DNA of 64,000 nucleotides, taken from positions 3,668,102 through 3,732,101 of the forward strand of contig SSBO01000012.1 in NCBI GenBank assembly GCA_005281725.1, given 5' to 3'. The stretch's first letter is position 1, and every line of letters begins with the position of its first letter. The notes under the pieces are model-generated. The model searched no databases, was not told the origin of the DNA, and was given only the letters and a program-made list of their open reading frames with translations. This document shows, one piece after another, positions 37,176 through 51,126 of the stretch. The DNA is from Wuchereria bancrofti. Lineage: Eukaryota > Nematoda > Chromadorea > Rhabditida > Onchocercidae. Both the position numbers and the translations under genes were made by a program.

Positions 37176-40100
37176 ATGCGTTGCGTTGTCTGTGCATTAG
37201 TGCTATGGGCATATCTTTTTGTTGAGGGCGATGAACATGATCATTTATATCGTGACGGTGAAGAGGTTAGCCAACAACATTCACCCACAGATCTTTTTCT
37301 GTTATTTTAACATATATTTTAAAAATGGGATAAGTCACAAAGAAGGACATTAAGATTCGATGATATAAAATCTGGAAGAAAATTTCGACAACACTTTGAA
37401 GTTATATAGATCGTATTTTTTTAGGTCTGAAAAGTGAATCTTAATCTTTACAGATTCCAAAAAGTTTTAAATTCACATCTTTCATTACAAAGCCTACGCG
37501 CGTTCAATCCAATGTCTGTTGCACAGTGAGGAGGTGGCTTTTATTGAAGAGAAACAAATAATTGTGTATAAATTCAGTATGCAAGCTGCATGTCATCTAA
37601 ATTTCCTTTTCCTTATTTTTACTAAATTAAGATTGTGTTATGGATGAATACAGTTGGTCCATACAGCAATCGACAGGAAACTTACACATATTTTTCATTA
37701 CCTTTCTGTAGAGGTCCAAAGTACTCAATCAGTCATTATCATGAAACACTGGGCGAAGCATTGCTGGGCGTTGAACTTGATTACTCAGGATTGGATATCA
37801 AATTTAAAGGTTACTGTCTGCAGCTTTTACTTATTAACTGTCTTAATAAATGAAAACTGTTTTTGTTGTTGAAAAAAATATTTTTATAGAAAACGTGGAA
37901 AAAATGGAGTTTTGTAAGAAAACCCTTAGTGAAGAAGACTACAAGCAGTTCGTTTTTGCGGTGCGAAACAATTATTGGTATCAAATGTATCTTGATGAAC
38001 TGCCTATGTATGGTAGGTGCCTTGTGTAGTTGTATTTCGTCTAGTTGTAAATGTTCAAGTAGTCGGAGTGTGGGGGATTATATGTATGCCACCATTTCCT
38101 AGATGTATTTTTTCTTCTTTAATGCAGTCAGAAATGAAACTGATTTTAGGTATGGTTGGTGAGGTCGATTCATCAATAACTCCTCCAAATTATCGACTGT
38201 TTACACACAAAAAACTAGAAATTGGTTATAATGGAAAGCAAGTAGGTGACAGTTTATTCCTCGTTAGTCTGTTATTTTAGACGTCTAATTTTTTCATTCA
38301 TTGATTTGGATTCTGATCTTATCTAACTCTACGCTGGTTAATCTAAGTAGTTATCGTATTGAAGTTCTTTTTGCGAATAATTCATTGACATTTTTTAAAG
38401 ATCGTGGACATTAATGTAACCTCAGATGTACGCGTCTCACTAGCACCTGGTGCATCTATTTCTTTCACGTATGAAGTTGTTTGGAAATCTTCTGATGTTG
38501 AATTTGATAAACGGTTCGAAAAATATTTGGATCCAACCTTCTTTCAGCACAGAGTAGGTTATTTTCAAAAACGAACTTTTTAGTTCAATTTTTTTTTTCG
38601 TACACTCGATTCTGAATTTCTAGATACACTGGTTCTCCATTTTCAATTCGTTCATGATGGTAATTTTTCTGGTTGGATTGGTCTGGATGATACTCATGCG
38701 AACACTAAGAAAAGATTATGCTCGTTATCAAAAAGATGAAGATCTTGATGACATGGTAAGATGATATTTTTATTTGGGGATTCCTTACGTTATTTTCTTT
38801 ATCAAATTACATTTTTATGGTTTTTCTATAAATTCCCCACACCCTAGAATATTTGTCATTACTTGTATAGATTTCGAAGTATTTTGTAGGCAGATAATTT
38901 AGCCGTCCGAGTTTTCTTTTTTCTAGATGGATCTTTTCAGGAACGTGATCTAGGCGATGAATACGGTTGGAAGCAGGTGCATGGAGATGTGTTCAGAACA
39001 CCATCGTTTCCAATGCTTTTTTCATCGCTAGTGGGTACTGGATATCACGTGTTTGCAGTTGTAATAATCACTATTTTTCTTGCCATTATAGGCGAATTTT
39101 ATACGGAGTAAGTTTGGTCTTTTAAAGAAGTACATGTGTGATATGACCTCAGTATTCGGTAATCTTGCACTATATGCGTTGTCGACTTTTATTTTTCATT
39201 TCGTTTTTCTTTCTTTTTTTTTTTCAGAAGAGGGTCGTTGTTGAGTGCCGCAATTTTTGTATATGCTGCAGCATCCCCAGTGAATGGCTTTGCTGGTGGA
39301 TCAATGTATGCTCGATTTGGTGGCAAGCAGTAATTTGTTTTTTATTTTTTCAACTTTAGAACCAGAAAGTTGATTTTAAATAGACTAAGGAAGTTTTATT
39401 TATCGACTTTTACAGATGGATACGCCAAATGGTATGTGGTGCTTTTCTTCTGCCTTCTCTGATATCATCTGTGGCGTTTTTGGTTAACATCGTCGCAATA
39501 TCCTACCATGCATCAAGAGCTATCCCGTTCACAATTATGCTTGCCGTCACCGCTATTTGCTTATTTGTCATTCTCCCGTTAACTTTAGTGGGCACTGTAC
39601 TCGGTTAGTTACTTTCGTATGCATCTACTGAAAGAGTATTTTACCAAACTTTAATAAAGCAAACTATATTTCTGCAAATTTCTGTGATCTCAGGACGCAA
39701 CGTGAAAGGACAGAGTGGCAATCCATGCCGAGTAAATGCTGTCCCACGGCCGATTCCGGATAAGAAATGGTTTTTGGAACCATCATTGATAATTCTTCTT
39801 GGTGGTGTTCTGCCATTTGGTTCTATCTTCATTGAAATGTAATTCCTATTTCTTGAAAGAAAAGAATCGTATTTTTGTAAAAATCTCTACTATGGTAATA
39901 CAGTGGTCCTGAAAATTGCAGGTACTTCATCTTTACGTCATTCTGGGCATATAAAATATACTATGTTTATGGCTTCATGCTACTGGTTACTCTTATTCTT
40001 GCAATTGTTACAATGTGCGTTACAGTTGTATGCACTTATTTCCTTCTGAATGCCGAAGATTATCGATGGTAGGTTTCCGTTCGAACTATTTCACTCTTAA

Positions 40101-40536
40101 ATTTTACATAATATATAACAAAATCTATATATATATATATATATATATGTTGTTACATATCTAAAGCAAGTATAAATTTCTTAGGTTAACTGTGGCAGTT
40201 TCTTTAGGAGATGGACTAGCTTTCTGGCAGGAGCATCTACATCCTTCTACGTCTATCTTTACTCAATCTATTACTTCTTGTTCAAGACAAAGTTAGTTAT
40301 TTTCAAATTCACTATTCTAATTCGATTTCGTCAAAGTTTTATTGAATTCTAGCTAATATGGTTCAAAAAATTAGAAAGACTGAATTTTCAGGATGTATGG
40401 GCTTTTCCAGACTGTATTCTATTTCGGGTACATGGGATTGTTTAGTGCAGCCCTTGGATTTATGTGTGGCACCATTGGCTACTGGGGTGCTGCAAAATTT
40501 ATTCATAAAATTTATTCAACGGTGAAAATTGATTAG
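37176..40536 (+). CDS. TM9SF3-type nonaspanin
   Basis: Thirteen exons: 37176-37265, 37632-37809, 37890-38012, 38150-38241, 38401-38553, 38624-38755, 38941-39107, 39228-39329, 39416-39603, 39694-39838, 39922-40068, 40208-40291 and 40392-40536, joining to 581 residues (human TM9SF3 589). The protein is a Golgi/endosomal multispanning membrane protein; members of the family influence sorting of membrane proteins with glycine-rich transmembrane segments. A signal peptide ([18 protein letters not shown]) is followed by a large lumenal domain with [32 protein letters not shown] and [15 protein letters not shown]. Nine transmembrane segments follow, interrupted by the conserved [14 protein letters not shown] and [11 protein letters not shown] blocks. 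The C-terminus ends KIYSTVKID, matching the family's KxD-type COPI-binding tail. Intron 11 carries a TA microsatellite. Confidence 0.96.
37431..37491. repeat. diverged repeat, second copy (TM9SF3 intron 1)
   Basis: Second copy of the repeat at 36860-36920, with the same blocks GTGAATCTT, CTTTACAG and AAGTTTTAAATTCAC. It lies inside the first intron of TM9SF3, while the first copy is upstream of the gene. Confidence 0.5.
40126..40148. repeat. (TA)n microsatellite
   Basis: Perfect alternating TA tract of about 23 bases within TM9SF3 intron 11. Confidence 0.9.
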
Positions 40537-42946
40537 ATTCCTTCATGATTGGTTTTTCAGTAATTTGTACGCAAAGGTTGCTGTACTATAATTTCTAGGT
40601 CAATAATTTTATGTAATACCTGCGAACATTTTATGTCGAATGATCGGGGTATTCCTTTTGTCTTATTCTAGCTTTTTGTATACATTGTTTCTCGATAAGC
40701 ACAGAAAATTTTTTTCGTGACAGTGTAAGAAGTTGCTTTGTATCTAAAATTTTATTAATATATCCCTACAAATTGTTTTGAAAATATAGTTCTTTTCTTG
40801 TCACTACGGGTTATTGATATAATTTAGAAAAACAGAGTAGCTTGGACGTATTTTTTTATAAAGATGCGATTTTGACATATTTACATTTATATTACCGTTT
40901 TTGCAGACTTACAAATTTGAGTTTACCGCAGGGAAAAATTTTTCCTCGATAAGCATAGAAACTTTGTGTTGGCTGTATTACGTAATTATCTATTATTATC
41001 GAACTAAGGATTAGTAATCTATATTGTGACTGTGCCGTGAAGTTATTTAATTGATTATTTGTAACCTTCGTAACTAATTACTCTCAAAGGCCTGTGGATT
41101 ATCTAAACTTCATGAAGGACTTGTGGGATTCGCTTCCTTAAGTGGAATTCCGAATTTTAATTCATCCATCTAGAAGCTTAAAGTAAATCACTTGTTTGTA
41201 TATTATTTATCAATGCAAAGTGTTGGGATGTATATTTCGCCATTTCCTTGTTATCAATTTTTTCCTCTTGGTGATAAAATCTGTTTTTCTCATGGACCAC
41301 GTGCTCTTTAGCAACATTTTTGAAGGAAAGGTGAGTAATTTTATATACAATATGGAAAAGCATTAAGAGGTGGCTGAGTCATGCGCTGTTCTTATTTCAG
41401 AAAATTCAAACACTACCGCGTCTCATGTCAAGTTTATAAATAATCAACCTACTGCCGGCGGTCGTATTTGGATGAGGTGTAGAGAGGACAAGACTAAAAA
41501 AATCACATCAGAAGCTTAGTGGCGCTCAACTACAGGAATATTCAACCTCGAGCTCTAAATGGTTTCGTATCTCTCGAAATAGGTTGATGCATTTTTGAAG
41601 AAATCGTTTAAAACTCTGGCATCCTTGCTTTCGATTGTGAGGTATGCAGATATTTTTTTGGCAAGGTTATTGATAGGATGTTTCATGACAGCATTTCATG
41701 AGGTTCATCTTGATACTGGCATCGAAAGGTATCCTTGCTGCTCATTATCCCGTTCCTTTTTATTATTCCAGTTTTACGAGGTGTTTTTTAGATACGGGGA
41801 GTAGTACGGTGCAAGTAAGAAGAGTAGCAAAAACACTAGAGACATGTTTCGAGAAGTGATGTAAAGGTAAGGATGACCAGATTCGAACGATTACAGATTT
41901 CATTGTATTTATTTAACCGTGAGCTAAACAATTTCTTATCAATCAATATCAGCAATCTCTAAAATGTCGTCTAGTGACAATTATCGCCCTTGACATCTGT
42001 TAATAACATCTATTCTCCTATTTCTTCTAACTGTGATGGTAGTAAGAACATCGTGAAAAACTGAGTCTGTATACATTGCATCCTATAGAAATCGATTGAT
42101 GCTGACGAGAGCACTAGGTCGATTCAATGACTGGTTCAAGCATTGGGTGCGTATTTAATATAGTTCAGAAATTTCCATATTGTCTATTGTTCGGTGTTTG
42201 GAATTGATTAGACATATATCAAGGCAGTTGATTTGGATTCATGTAATTAATTTGTTAGTAATGCTCGCAGGCTATGCATTCTCTGTGTGGCGGCGCGATG
42301 TTTCATTTACTTGACTACTGGGTTAGTTTTTTTTTTTCCTGTTTAAATTAGCTGGGAAAGTCAAAAGTGTTAAATAGGAAGATGGATAAAGGAGAGACGA
42401 AAAAAACATGGTCTCAAACTTCATCGTAATACTTAAGTTTCCCATTCATTCTCTCGTTTTAAAGTTTCGTTCTGTTGGTTGCTGGTAGAGTCCTTTTAGT
42501 ACTTTCTGACTAGATTAAGTCTGGATTAATGGAACTGTGCACTAAAAGCATTTGACTCTTGGTTGTAATAAAGTAATCATAAATATTTATTGGAATTTTC
42601 AGTTTCTGATCCTTGTAGTCCAAAGTCAGAACTTGAATATCGAACTAGATTTTTCTTTGAGAACTCAATTCGGCCCTGAATCCACTTGCTTCCTTTGTGA
42701 TCGTTTTGCAATAAATTTTCTGAAAGAGGACTCTGCATGGGCAATTAGCATCAGCTGAAATAATGTTGAAGAGAACTGATGCGAGCAAATTCCGAGAAAA
42801 AAAGAAAATAGCATGTGACGTGGTGTGACGATCGCGGATTGCCCTATCAGCAGGTGTTTTATTTATTAAAGAAAATGACCTCTACGGTGGGTTGACCTCT
42901 GTCTCTTCCACAGCCATTAACATAATCCTTTGCTCCGGGTCCTCAG

Positions 42947-43000
42947 CCTTTCTCCTCTCTTCTCCCCTTCCCTCCCACCTCCCCTTTCTCCCTTCCCATC
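42947..43000. repeat. polypyrimidine tract
   Basis: Nearly uninterrupted C/T run of over 50 bases (CCTTTCTCCTCTCTTCTCCC onward), low complexity, unlike the AT-rich surroundings. Confidence 0.9.
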
Positions 43001-43160
43001 CATTTAGTCGTATGTTTGCATTCTGATGGTGGTGACTGCGCACCCCATTTCAAACTCCTGCTGCATATCACTCAGGAAACATTGATTACCATTTCAGCAC
43101 ACAAATTTTTATCCAATCCCTCTTCCCCATCAGTTACTACTTACTGACTTAGTAGTCAGT

Positions 43161-43229
43161 CCGTCCATCCATCCATCCATCATCATCTATCCATCCGTCT
43201 GCATCCATCCATCCATTTATCCATCCAGC
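43161..43229. repeat. (CATC)n-type imperfect microsatellite
   Basis: Multiple copies of CATC/CCAT with interruptions (CATCCATCCATCCATCATC, then a second cluster after CCGTCTG). Confidence 0.9.
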
Positions 43230-46200
43230 CTTCGGTAGTCTTCAATGTTTAGCACAAAATTAAATTTATAATATTCACAGAATGAAGTGAGTTCCAAGAA
43301 GGCGAGATTTTCATGTTAGTAAAGTGCAAGATTCTATATGTTTTTGTAGCTTTTGTCAGCTTACGCTTTATTTACAGAGGTTTCCACTATGCATAATTAC
43401 TCTGGAAAATGTGACTGAGGAGGTAGGGAGCATACATTCTAGCTAGTGTGATGAGGAAATAGGCCGCGAAGTGTTAGACGTAGGTTTCTATATGCTCATT
43501 TAAATTTTTGATGTCCATCTTCCCGCTATATCTCACTTTAGATCTCGGATACGCTCTTGATTTGGGCAGATGAAGCATTCCCTCACCTCTTCCACCTTCT
43601 CACAATCCTTCATTCCTTTTACTGACAGTTGTGTTCTCATTAACAATTCAAACGAAAAAGCTATTAGGGAAAGATTTATGTAATCACTGATTTCAGTGTC
43701 TTTTCAATAGCGATTTTTCGTGTTTGTGCTTCACTGACCCACAGTCTAAGGATAATTCTGTGATATGTTGCCATGACAGAAAGCGAACTAAAGGAAGTGA
43801 GTCGAGTGAAGTTCGATTCTTCTATTAAGTATATACACCGCATACACATGCACAATCTCGTACAGGCATTCACATGCGTAAACTTTCCGGTTCCCAGGCT
43901 ATCGTTGATTTTATGGAATATATTATCAGTAGTGATCAGTGGTATTGGACATTTCCATGTATTCATCATCAGCACACTTATTATCCGTGATTACGTTTGT
44001 CTAGTTGCTGTAGGGAGCCGTCATACCTCTCAGTGTGTTATCATTAAATTCAAAAAAAATCGATAATGTTGTATTAATAAGCTGACAAGGATTGTTGCTG
44101 CACGACATTTTGCAGTTGTCACTTTTATTATCGATATGATGCGAAAATCGATGTTGTTGTGTAAGGTAGCATTGGAGGATGCCGTTATTTGCATGTTTGT
44201 TATTTTTCGGGGAGATTAGGAGGGAGCACAGATTGCTGAGAATGCCGAGGGATTTATTCTAAACAGAGGTTTTCGGAAAGGGATTTCAATTGATTCTGGG
44301 GAGTTTCGCTCCCGCGTACACTGATAATGATGTTTGCATAGGATGAAGGCTTGGGCTGTGGTTGACAGATGGTACAAGGGGGACCGTCGCTTCTGGTCAA
44401 AATGAATTTTGGTCCTTCTTTCTGTTTGCACTATTTGTTAAGAAGGGAGTGATTTGGTTCGGTAAGTGGCCGGAGATAAGGAGAGAGAGAAGTGAAGTAA
44501 AGGGAAGGATAAGGGTGTGGAAGGAGAAGTTAAGGAAACCGAAATGAGTACCGTGTAGGTGATTTACTAATGACTGACTGAGTTCTGAGTAAATTTTGAA
44601 TGTTATATTTAGGGAAGAGGTGGGGTTATGGTAGGTGCGCTAACAACAACGACGATAAGGGAAGGGGACAAAGGGACAGTCAACGGGGGGAGGAAGTGAC
44701 AGGATACGGGTGAGGGTGACTGCTATTACTAACAATGGGCTTTCGAGGTAGGAGTGCTGCTCTGTTGATTAGTGTTGCTGGGCTCTCCTGCTGTGTCTGT
44801 CCTTCATTCTTGAGTTAGTGAGTTGATAAGTGCTATCAGAGAGATTGACTGGGCAAGGGTTACTGCTGTCGTCGTCACTGCCCTGCAACATTACTTCCAC
44901 CAGCCATCAACGTTACCTCCCTTGCTTCTACTTCGATAATAGGCGAAGAAGCAAGTAACAGAGGGAGGGGAACACTACTACCAATCGAACCTCTGTCGTC
45001 GAGACATAATCCACAGAAGAGACGAAGACGTAGCTGTAAGCGAAGGCGAGAACGGGACAGAGGTGTTGCAGAGAGTGATTGATCGAGATCGTTGTTCTTT
45101 GTGACAGATTATGTTGCTCGCTACTGACGATGAGATATTGTTATGTCTTCCTCATCCTTCATCTCTCTGTTCTCTTCCATTTCCTAGCTTACGTTAACTA
45201 CGTGGCCAGTTGACACAAGCCGTGATGCTGCTGGTACTATTTTGATAAATATCAGTCGATTTGCACTGTTACTGTTATTGTCCCTTCCTGTTATTCTTTA
45301 TTTGAATAAGATCTTTCGCAAGGTTGTGACGAATTTATTGGTACATTAGGGGACGATGCTAAGTAACACCTTGTCAGTTGGAAGAGATGTTTTGAGAAGC
45401 ATGTTTTACATATGCTTTCTAGCCGCACGGTCCTCATATGTCCTTTTCCCAAGAGGCTATTTAAATTTTGTTGCATCCCCTGAGTAGATTCATCATTGTA
45501 GGTAGTAGAACCTTGATTAGTTTATGTCGTAATGATGGTGATAAAACTGAAAATGATCGATTCGACATCACGAATATTAACACATTTTCTACTCGTCACC
45601 GAGCCTACCTGATTAGTGGCGTGAAACATCTGGCTGCGACATGCAACATCATGCTACTGCTATACTATTGGTTGCGTAAATCAGTGAGTGTATTAGTCCA
45701 AGTCCGCTCTGCAAGCTGTTAGACGCTGTTAATGATGTTGTCAGTTGATGTGGTCGTTGTCATTGGCCGTTTACCAAATGCTCGCTGTTAGTTCTTAATA
45801 TTAAATTTGCATGAAATGAAATAAAATGTTCACTTTCCAGTGCTACTTCGAACAGCTTATTAGCACTGTTACTGTAGTGTTCTATTCCGATATGTTGTGT
45901 TAATGCTGCTACTGCTGCGGCTGTTGAGTGGTGGTGGTTGAAGTTAATCAGTCGCAGGTGCGAAGTGATCAGTGTCTAACGTTCTACCTGTATTGCATTC
46001 ATACAGCTTCACTATATCTTCCGAGAGCTCGTCTTCCATTGATTTGAAACTTTGCTTGCAAGCCGTCGGATTGCTTTTCCTTCCGTGATTCATGCTGACA
46101 CTTCACCTTTTTATGCCCTAACATTTCCGCTTGAAGTTGTCAAACCATTCTGTCACTTCTTATCACACCATTTTAAAACCAGCTTTATTCTCTGAACTTC

Positions 46201-48037
46201 CTGCTTTGTGGGATGTCTTTGAAATTAACTTCATGCCTCAATCACTCTTAGCGCTGATATTGCTCAGTAATGATTTCTGGTAACTAATTTCAGGTTTGTC
46301 CAAAGTGCAGTTTGTTTTCTTTATTTTTTAACCTGCCCCTGTTTGCATTTTTCGCTATTGGGATTTGACTCATAAATATCATAATGTGAAAAGTAACTCG
46401 AATTGTTTTCTTTCTAATGGTTTATTACTGAAACGATGAGCTGTTTTAGTCTTCGTAAGAGTTTGTTATGTTTACTAATTGCTTATTACTTATGATAGTT
46501 CCATCTGTTACCTCAAATGTCTACATGATTCATTCAAAGATGAAGACATGTTTTCTCGAAGCGTGAGTGATTACTGTTGCTCGCCGTTAGTGTCACTTTG
46601 CTTTGTAAGTTTACTGAATGCTACATACTAGTGAGTAGTAAATTTTGGACGTCCTATTTAACGAAGCTATATTTGTACGTGGGTCGTGCAGGAGAATCCG
46701 TTTCGCAATATGCAGAAGATGGAAACGGTAAGAAGGTTACGCAGAATTTGTTCAGTATTACTGAAATATAATTCATTTTAATAAAAACCGGCTGGCTTCC
46801 GATTTTATGAATGTGTTATGAATTGCACCGGGATTACTGCTTATTAGTTTACATATCGAGACGGCATTGCCTAGAAGGAAGTAAAGACTGTTCTATTGAT
46901 GCTATTTCGGGAATTGTTTCCTCCAGTGTTCAAAGACTGATATGCGCAATAGAATAATTATCAGTTAAAGTTAGTGATGTAATCATATTGAATAGTCGAT
47001 TTATAATTGGTGAAAATATGAGGATGGGTAGGTCTTGAGGTAGCGGGTTGGACAATCGGAGATATGCAAATAACAATGAGGGAATAGCCTCTGCGGAGAG
47101 GCGTGACTATCATCTGGTGACATATGTGTGATTGACCTGTACGACACACAGCTGAAAATATTCGTGGTAGCAAGTAGTGTTGCAGTTGTGGTGGCGCTGA
47201 ATCCAGCTAGTACCCAACTGAGCAAATAACATTTGGCTATGCTAATCTAGGTGACAACTTTATGTTCTTATCGTTCGACGATTAACCTAGGTGACAACGT
47301 ACTGTCCCAACTACTTCCACTCCTCCTCATCCTCTTCTTCCTTTCCCTCCTCCCCCTTTTGTTCCAAGTGACCGTGTTGTGAACTGGTTTTACAAAAGAG
47401 TACTGCTGATGTTCACTGATGTGACTCATTGAGTATTCCTCCATCTTTCCGTTCCCTCTCTACTCAACACTCACCTCGCTCATCATCTTCGACTTTACAA
47501 ACTTTACATTGTTCAGCGAATTTTTATTCGTGCTTTTCGTCATTACTACTTCAAATTCAGAAATCCGTTCTGCAGATGTCTAATGTTTCCATGTAATTTT
47601 CAATGTGATTGAAGTAATTGAAGCAAGTTCAATAATTACCATTGCATTTTGTTACTTCTTACTTCATCTGTAATTCAGTCTCCAAGTTCACTTGTTTGAG
47701 AATCTTACATCACTAGTGATTGTTAGCAACTGGTTATCCAGTGAATTCAATTTTTCATGACAGCAGCCGGATAGTATGTATATCATTTATCACCATGTTT
47801 GCTAAAATCTAATCTCTTCCTCTTTCTATCTCCACCTTTTTGCTCCTTAGTATCACTGTTATAGACTTTTTCGTTTACTGCTTGTTCCGGCATTCTAAAG
47901 CATAATTATTTGGGCATTTTATTTTGAAGATAACGCGAAATGACGTCATTCTTTATTGTTGAAGGCACCATCATCGATCTCAGCTGAAGAAACGTTCGAG
48001 ATAGAACTCTGTGCGAGTGCATGTGTGTGCAGCAAGG

Positions 48038-50865
48038 ATGACAATGGTTGCTTCCTCGCCTCTCCCATTAACTGCAAATATGGGTTGTGCATCGTGTCGG
48101 CAACTTCATGCCGATATAAAGGTTTGATTTTAGTCACTTTTAATTTAATTTTTGGAAGTAATTGGATTAAAAGTTTCTATACGTAAAAAGAAGTTTGCAG
48201 ACAATGCGTCTCCCTTTAAACAAAATCTGTAGTGTCCCGTTCTATGTTATCGTGATAGTGCTGCTATGTTGTTTTAGTCTTTTTGTCTTTGTAGCTAGTT
48301 TTTATTGTTAGGAAATCTAGGGAAGAGTTACCATTAACCGTTGACACGAAATATTATTTCCATATTACGTTTTGGAATTCAGGACTGTGTTGCGCAACTC
48401 TCCGATAAGCTGGATCAATTACGTGTGCGGGTTGAAACATTATTTGCGCTAAGGCAACCTGGATATGGAGTTGACGTGGCGGTGAGCGCTGAAGGCGACA
48501 AAAATACGGCTGAGAGATCGATAACTCTGAAAGATGAAGTGGTAGGTATGACCAGCTTCATTTAAGCATCCCGATTGTGTTGCTGAAATTTAGTGCCATC
48601 ATAGCAAAATTTGTTAGTATGGGTTTCCTCATTTTTTTTTTTGTTATCTAAATAATTTTGTGGTGGAGTACGGTCTTCCAATTAATTACAGCTTCCTTTT
48701 CCTTTGAAAAGAAGACGAGTCTGGTTATACTTTTGAGTGATTTTTCGCAGTTAATTTCTAGTTCCATTCTGTTTTTTAATATTGTCAAACGCTGTTTGCA
48801 CTAGTGAAATGTGTAAGCCATTAGCGTGATAATTAAGAGATATTTCTTTTCATTCATTCAGATCGGAATTTTTATTGAATTATAAGATTAAAAATTGTTA
48901 TTTGATTTTTTTCTAGGTCTCGGAATGTGGAACAGAGGAAAAAGAGACACCATCGCCTTCACTGCTTGAAAATAGTGATACAACAGTAGGAAACGCTGAA
49001 AGGTATATCCTTTTTTTGCTTCTATTAATACTTTCGGAATAACGTTACGATGGCTCAGTGTTCAATTTTTAGTGAGGCGACGCCAACAGATAATCACAAT
49101 CATGCATTGAGCGGTAGTAGGAAACGCAAACCAAACAGGGAAGCAGTACATAGAGTAGAGAAAATTAATAGCAGTAACAATCTTCTCGCTCAGAACCTGG
49201 TAAGTGCAGTTCTGTTTTAGAAAGCATTTTATTACAGTATTGAAACAAAAATGCTTTCACGCAGAATACTTTTTTTTTTAGCAGTTCGCTATATGTGTGA
49301 TGAGTGTTATCAGAGTAGGCTATTTTAAATTATTAAAAAGTATGAAAAATATTTTGCTACCGCTATATTTTAACAAACATCTATTTGATGCAAATGCACG
49401 TCCTAAACTGTTGACATGTATCACCAGCGTGTTATTAAGAAAATCCCAAATATATAGTGAATATAACCTACTCTGTTTTCTGAATGAACCGCTTGATTTT
49501 TTCTTTTCGGAATACTTTAGGAGTTACAGTAGTAGCGTTGCATTAAACATTTTAGCTGATGAAGCATTATTTTTTCTTTTTTACGTTAGATATATCGTAG
49601 TTTCGAAATCGATTTACTGCAGGATTCAGTTGTAAATGAAAAACCAATAGAAGCAGCAGTGAAGACGGATGGTTTCATGTATCCAGCAGCAGCACTTTTT
49701 GATTCTTTTTCATTGGCCGCAAATTTAATGGCCACTGGTGGAGCGAACACTGCGGCGCAACAAAACATTCTTTCAATGTTGTGCCAGCAACCAGCCACAG
49801 CCCATCCTCCTCCGTCGTCTACGCCAAATAGCACAGAAGACGGCGTGAATGACCTCGTCATGGAAGTAGGCTTTTTCTTGATGTTTTCTGGAGTTGGATT
49901 TGCAATATTTACAGTTACTGAATGATGTTTTACTAGGAAGGAAAGTTTTTAATGGATTTTGATGAGAATGACTGCTTCGATAAATTTAATGAAAGAAACT
50001 TCGTTGGTTCTTCATGGCAGACTTCAATTCGAGATGTAATATGATACCTCTTAATTATTATAGTTTGGAAAAAAAAACTTCATTATTTTTATTTGCATGC
50101 TTTTGCAAATTTGAGATTTTTCCGCAGGAGGAAGAAGATACAAATAACAGCAATAATTCTCCATCGATGTCGAGATGCAGCAATTGTTTAACAACAAAGA
50201 CGACAGCTTGGAGGCGAGATCAGACTGGCAAATTAGTATGCAATGCTTGCGGCCTTTATTACCGTTTACATAGAGTAAGTTTTCATTAGTTATTGGTAAC
50301 TGGTTAACATTCCCATCTAATACAATTCGCTTTATAATCAACTTTGTCTTTTTCTTTCCTCCATATTTTATTTCTCTAATCCATTATTACATAAAATCTC
50401 CTTTAGATGCGTGAAAGCTCTTCCCTTCTTCCTAGGGTATTTCTCATTTCCTTCCAACAGTAATTCATTGAACTCTACTGAAATACACTACCATGCAGCA
50501 GTATTTCTTGCTGAAATATTTCCCCACTCATTCCATTCATCGCGTTTCTACTAGATAAGTCAGAGAGCAAATACTTAATACTAATAAATTTTTCTCGCAA
50601 ACGATTTTTGCAGACAAATCGACCGGTACATATGCGAAAGGATATTATTCAACAGCGTTTCAGACGTCGTGTCAAAGAAGACGATGCTGTATCCACTAAT
50701 CCACAGTCGGTCCTTTCGTCATTAATTTCCATTTCACCTTCAGCTGCAGCTACATTCGCACTTCTAGAGCAACAGCATAATACACTGCAAGGGAATCTCA
50801 ATGGACAGCCTTTATTTGAGCAGCAGAATGCGTTACAAGCCCAGAATCAAACGGCACCCATTTGA
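48038..50865 (+). CDS. single-finger GATA transcription factor, EGL-18/ELT-6 type
   Basis: Seven exons: 48038-48121, 48383-48541, 48917-49002, 49073-49199, 49623-49865, 50128-50274 and 50614-50865, joining in phase to 365 residues. One GATA zinc finger is split between exons 6 and 7: CSNC, 17 residues, CNAC, with [10 protein letters not shown] between and the basic tail [17 protein letters not shown]. The AWRRD and HMRKD..QQR forms resemble the C. elegans EGL-18 (ELT-5)/ELT-6 seam-cell factors more than ELT-1/END types. The N-terminal exons encode [12 protein letters not shown] and [14 protein letters not shown], the latter a short coiled-coil-like helix. A basic patch [10 protein letters not shown] could be a nuclear localisation signal. 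The middle is Ala/Pro/Gln-rich. The first exon is short; a CAG acceptor lies five bases before the ATG at 48038, so the 5' UTR is probably spliced, either cis from the large upstream block or trans. Exon 1 is the least certain part. Confidence 0.9.
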
Positions 50866-51108
50866 CTGTGGTACATCGAAAGCCATAGGTGATAAGTGGT
50901 CCTTCTTTTTCCTCAGCATAATTGCAGAAAAACGGCATTTTTTTTTTCTTCTTTGCAAATTTGCAGATGAGTGCGTAGATTTCATGTTTTAATTTGGTTT
51001 ATTGTTCATTTTCCTCTTTGTGGTTTAGTAAGTGTGATTTATCTGGCATAATACTTCATCATTTGAAACCATTTCAACAGTTTTGTATGCTTATGCAAAT
51101 GGGCGCAG

Positions 51109-51126
51109 TTTTTTTTTTTTTTTTTT
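51109..51126. repeat. poly-T run of 18
   Basis: Homopolymer of 18 T in the 3' flank of the GATA gene, longest homopolymer noticed in the window; its length may be unreliable in an assembly. Confidence 0.85.

Larger units (their letters stand above)
40537..48037. promoter_or_regulatory. 7.5 kb noncoding block upstream of the GATA factor gene
   Basis: No exon with a conserved motif was found on either strand. The first part is the TM9SF3 3' flank. From about 42.8 to 45.2 kb the sequence is visibly richer in G and C than the rest of the window and strand-asymmetric: a polypyrimidine tract at 42947-43000, a CATC repeat at 43161-43229, and purine-rich stretches at about 44470-44700. A second pyrimidine-rich patch is at 47320-47360. 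Scattered WGATAR-type sites are present, as expected by chance in part. Likely the cis-regulatory region and perhaps 5' UTR introns of the downstream gene. Confidence 0.45.
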
